A DNA stretch of 6,403 nt from Acidobacteriota bacterium (GTDB lineage Bacteria > Acidobacteriota > Terriglobia > Bryobacterales > Bryobacteraceae): NCBI GenBank assembly GCA_947466555.1, contig CANIFK010000316.1, positions 1-6,403 of the forward strand, written 5' to 3'. Shown here piece after piece: positions 6,240 through 6,403 of the stretch. A program made the translations under genes and the position numbers. Each line of letters begins with the position of its first letter. Position 1 is the stretch's first letter. Below the pieces are notes generated by a model that was not told where the DNA came from, did not search any database, and saw only the letters and a list, made by a program, of their open reading frames with translations.

Positions 6240-6257
6240 GTTGTATGGACGGTATCA

Positions 6258-6283
6258 GGGAGGTCCGTGATTTAGGACTTCCC
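6258..6283 (+). terminator. Stem-loop after the S41 protease gene; possible terminator without a T-tract
   Basis: GGGAGGTCC (6258-6266) pairs with GGACTTCCC (6275-6283) around GTGATTTA. The stem has 9 bp with one G-U wobble, starts 18 nt after the TGA at 6237-6239, and pairs fully only in plus-strand RNA. No run of T follows, so a classical intrinsic terminator is doubtful. It may mark a 3' end, protect the mRNA, or be part of the repeat it overlaps. A weaker version recurs at 6349-6371. Confidence 0.4.
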
Positions 6284-6293
6284 CGGTAGCACG

Positions 6294-6314
6294 GCTCCAG
6301 GGAAAATCTGGGGC
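6294..6314 (+). other. Second stem-loop in the 3' flank of the S41 gene
   Basis: GCTCCAG (6294-6300) pairs with CTGGGGC (6308-6314) around GGAAAAT, 7 bp with one G-U wobble on the plus strand. It lies 10 nt after the first stem-loop. In the next repeat copy the matching stretch keeps CCAG and the loop but pairs over only 3 bp, so this hairpin is less well conserved than the first. Confidence 0.35.
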
Positions 6315-6403
6315 GAGTTGGCGGGGGATTTGCGAGGTCGGCGTCGGCAGGGTCCGTGATTTGGGGATTCTACTGGCAGCCGGTTTCCAGGGAGAATCTG
6401 AGC

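Larger units (their letters stand above)
6256..6403. repeat. Non-coding tandem repeat, period about 90 bp, running off the window
   Basis: Copy A (6256-6347) and the start of copy B (6348-6403) share the block GGTCCGTGATTT exactly (6262-6273 and 6351-6362). They also share CCAGGGA-AATCTG (6298-6310 and 6387-6400, allowing one substitution) and related sequence between these blocks. Copy A ends in a G-rich spacer (6315-6347) with no visible structure. The array follows the S41 stop codon and shares no recognisable sequence with the array at 1-360. I do not recognise the family. The number of copies cannot be told because the window ends inside copy B. Confidence 0.65.

Noticed and set aside
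6020..6289. Plus-strand 89-codon frame overlapping the end of the S41 gene.
   Set aside because: It overlaps the conserved S41 C-terminus in another frame, is Gly/Asp-rich as expected of a shadow, and has no domain or ribosome binding site.

Overview
The window looks like a stretch of chromosome from a GC-rich (roughly 60-65% by eye) Gram-negative soil-type bacterium. My best guess is an Acidobacteriota member of the Bryobacterales/Solibacter type. That guess rests on gene content: an exported Tricorn-like S41 protease with PD40 propellers, a small Tat-exported calcineurin-like phosphatase of the 'GDRTG' kind, and an NfrB-like glycosyltransferase. It is an inference, since no rRNA or other phylogenetic marker is present.

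Layout, left to right. (1) 1-360: a non-coding, almost T-free tandem array (period 124/123 bp, two full and two partial copies). Each of the three right-hand copies has a short hairpin that pairs fully only in RNA made from the minus strand. (2) 370-2103, minus: a membrane glycosyltransferase of the NfrB type with a C-terminal MshEN (GspE N-terminal-like) region. (3) 2104-2246: a 143-bp divergent spacer with two small overlapping inverted repeats and the ribosome binding site of the next gene. (4) 2247-3122, plus: a Tat-exported metallophosphoesterase. (5) 3150-6239, plus: a Tricorn-like S41 protease with signal peptide, 13 visible propeller units, Tricorn C1, PDZ and the S41 catalytic core. 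It follows the phosphatase by 27 bp, so the two are probably one operon. (6) 6240-6403: a second, unrelated non-coding repeat array (period about 90 bp) with hairpins that pair fully only in plus-strand RNA.

The genes form two divergent units: one inner-membrane polysaccharide synthase-like gene, and one two-gene unit whose products both act outside the cytoplasm. Nothing shows that the two units cooperate. The most unusual feature is that each unit ends in its own family of tandem structured repeats, and the G-U wobbles in both families match the transcription direction of the gene just upstream. I see no mobile element, CRISPR array, tRNA or rRNA. I found no clear new multi-gene system; the repeat arrays are the part that established families do not explain.
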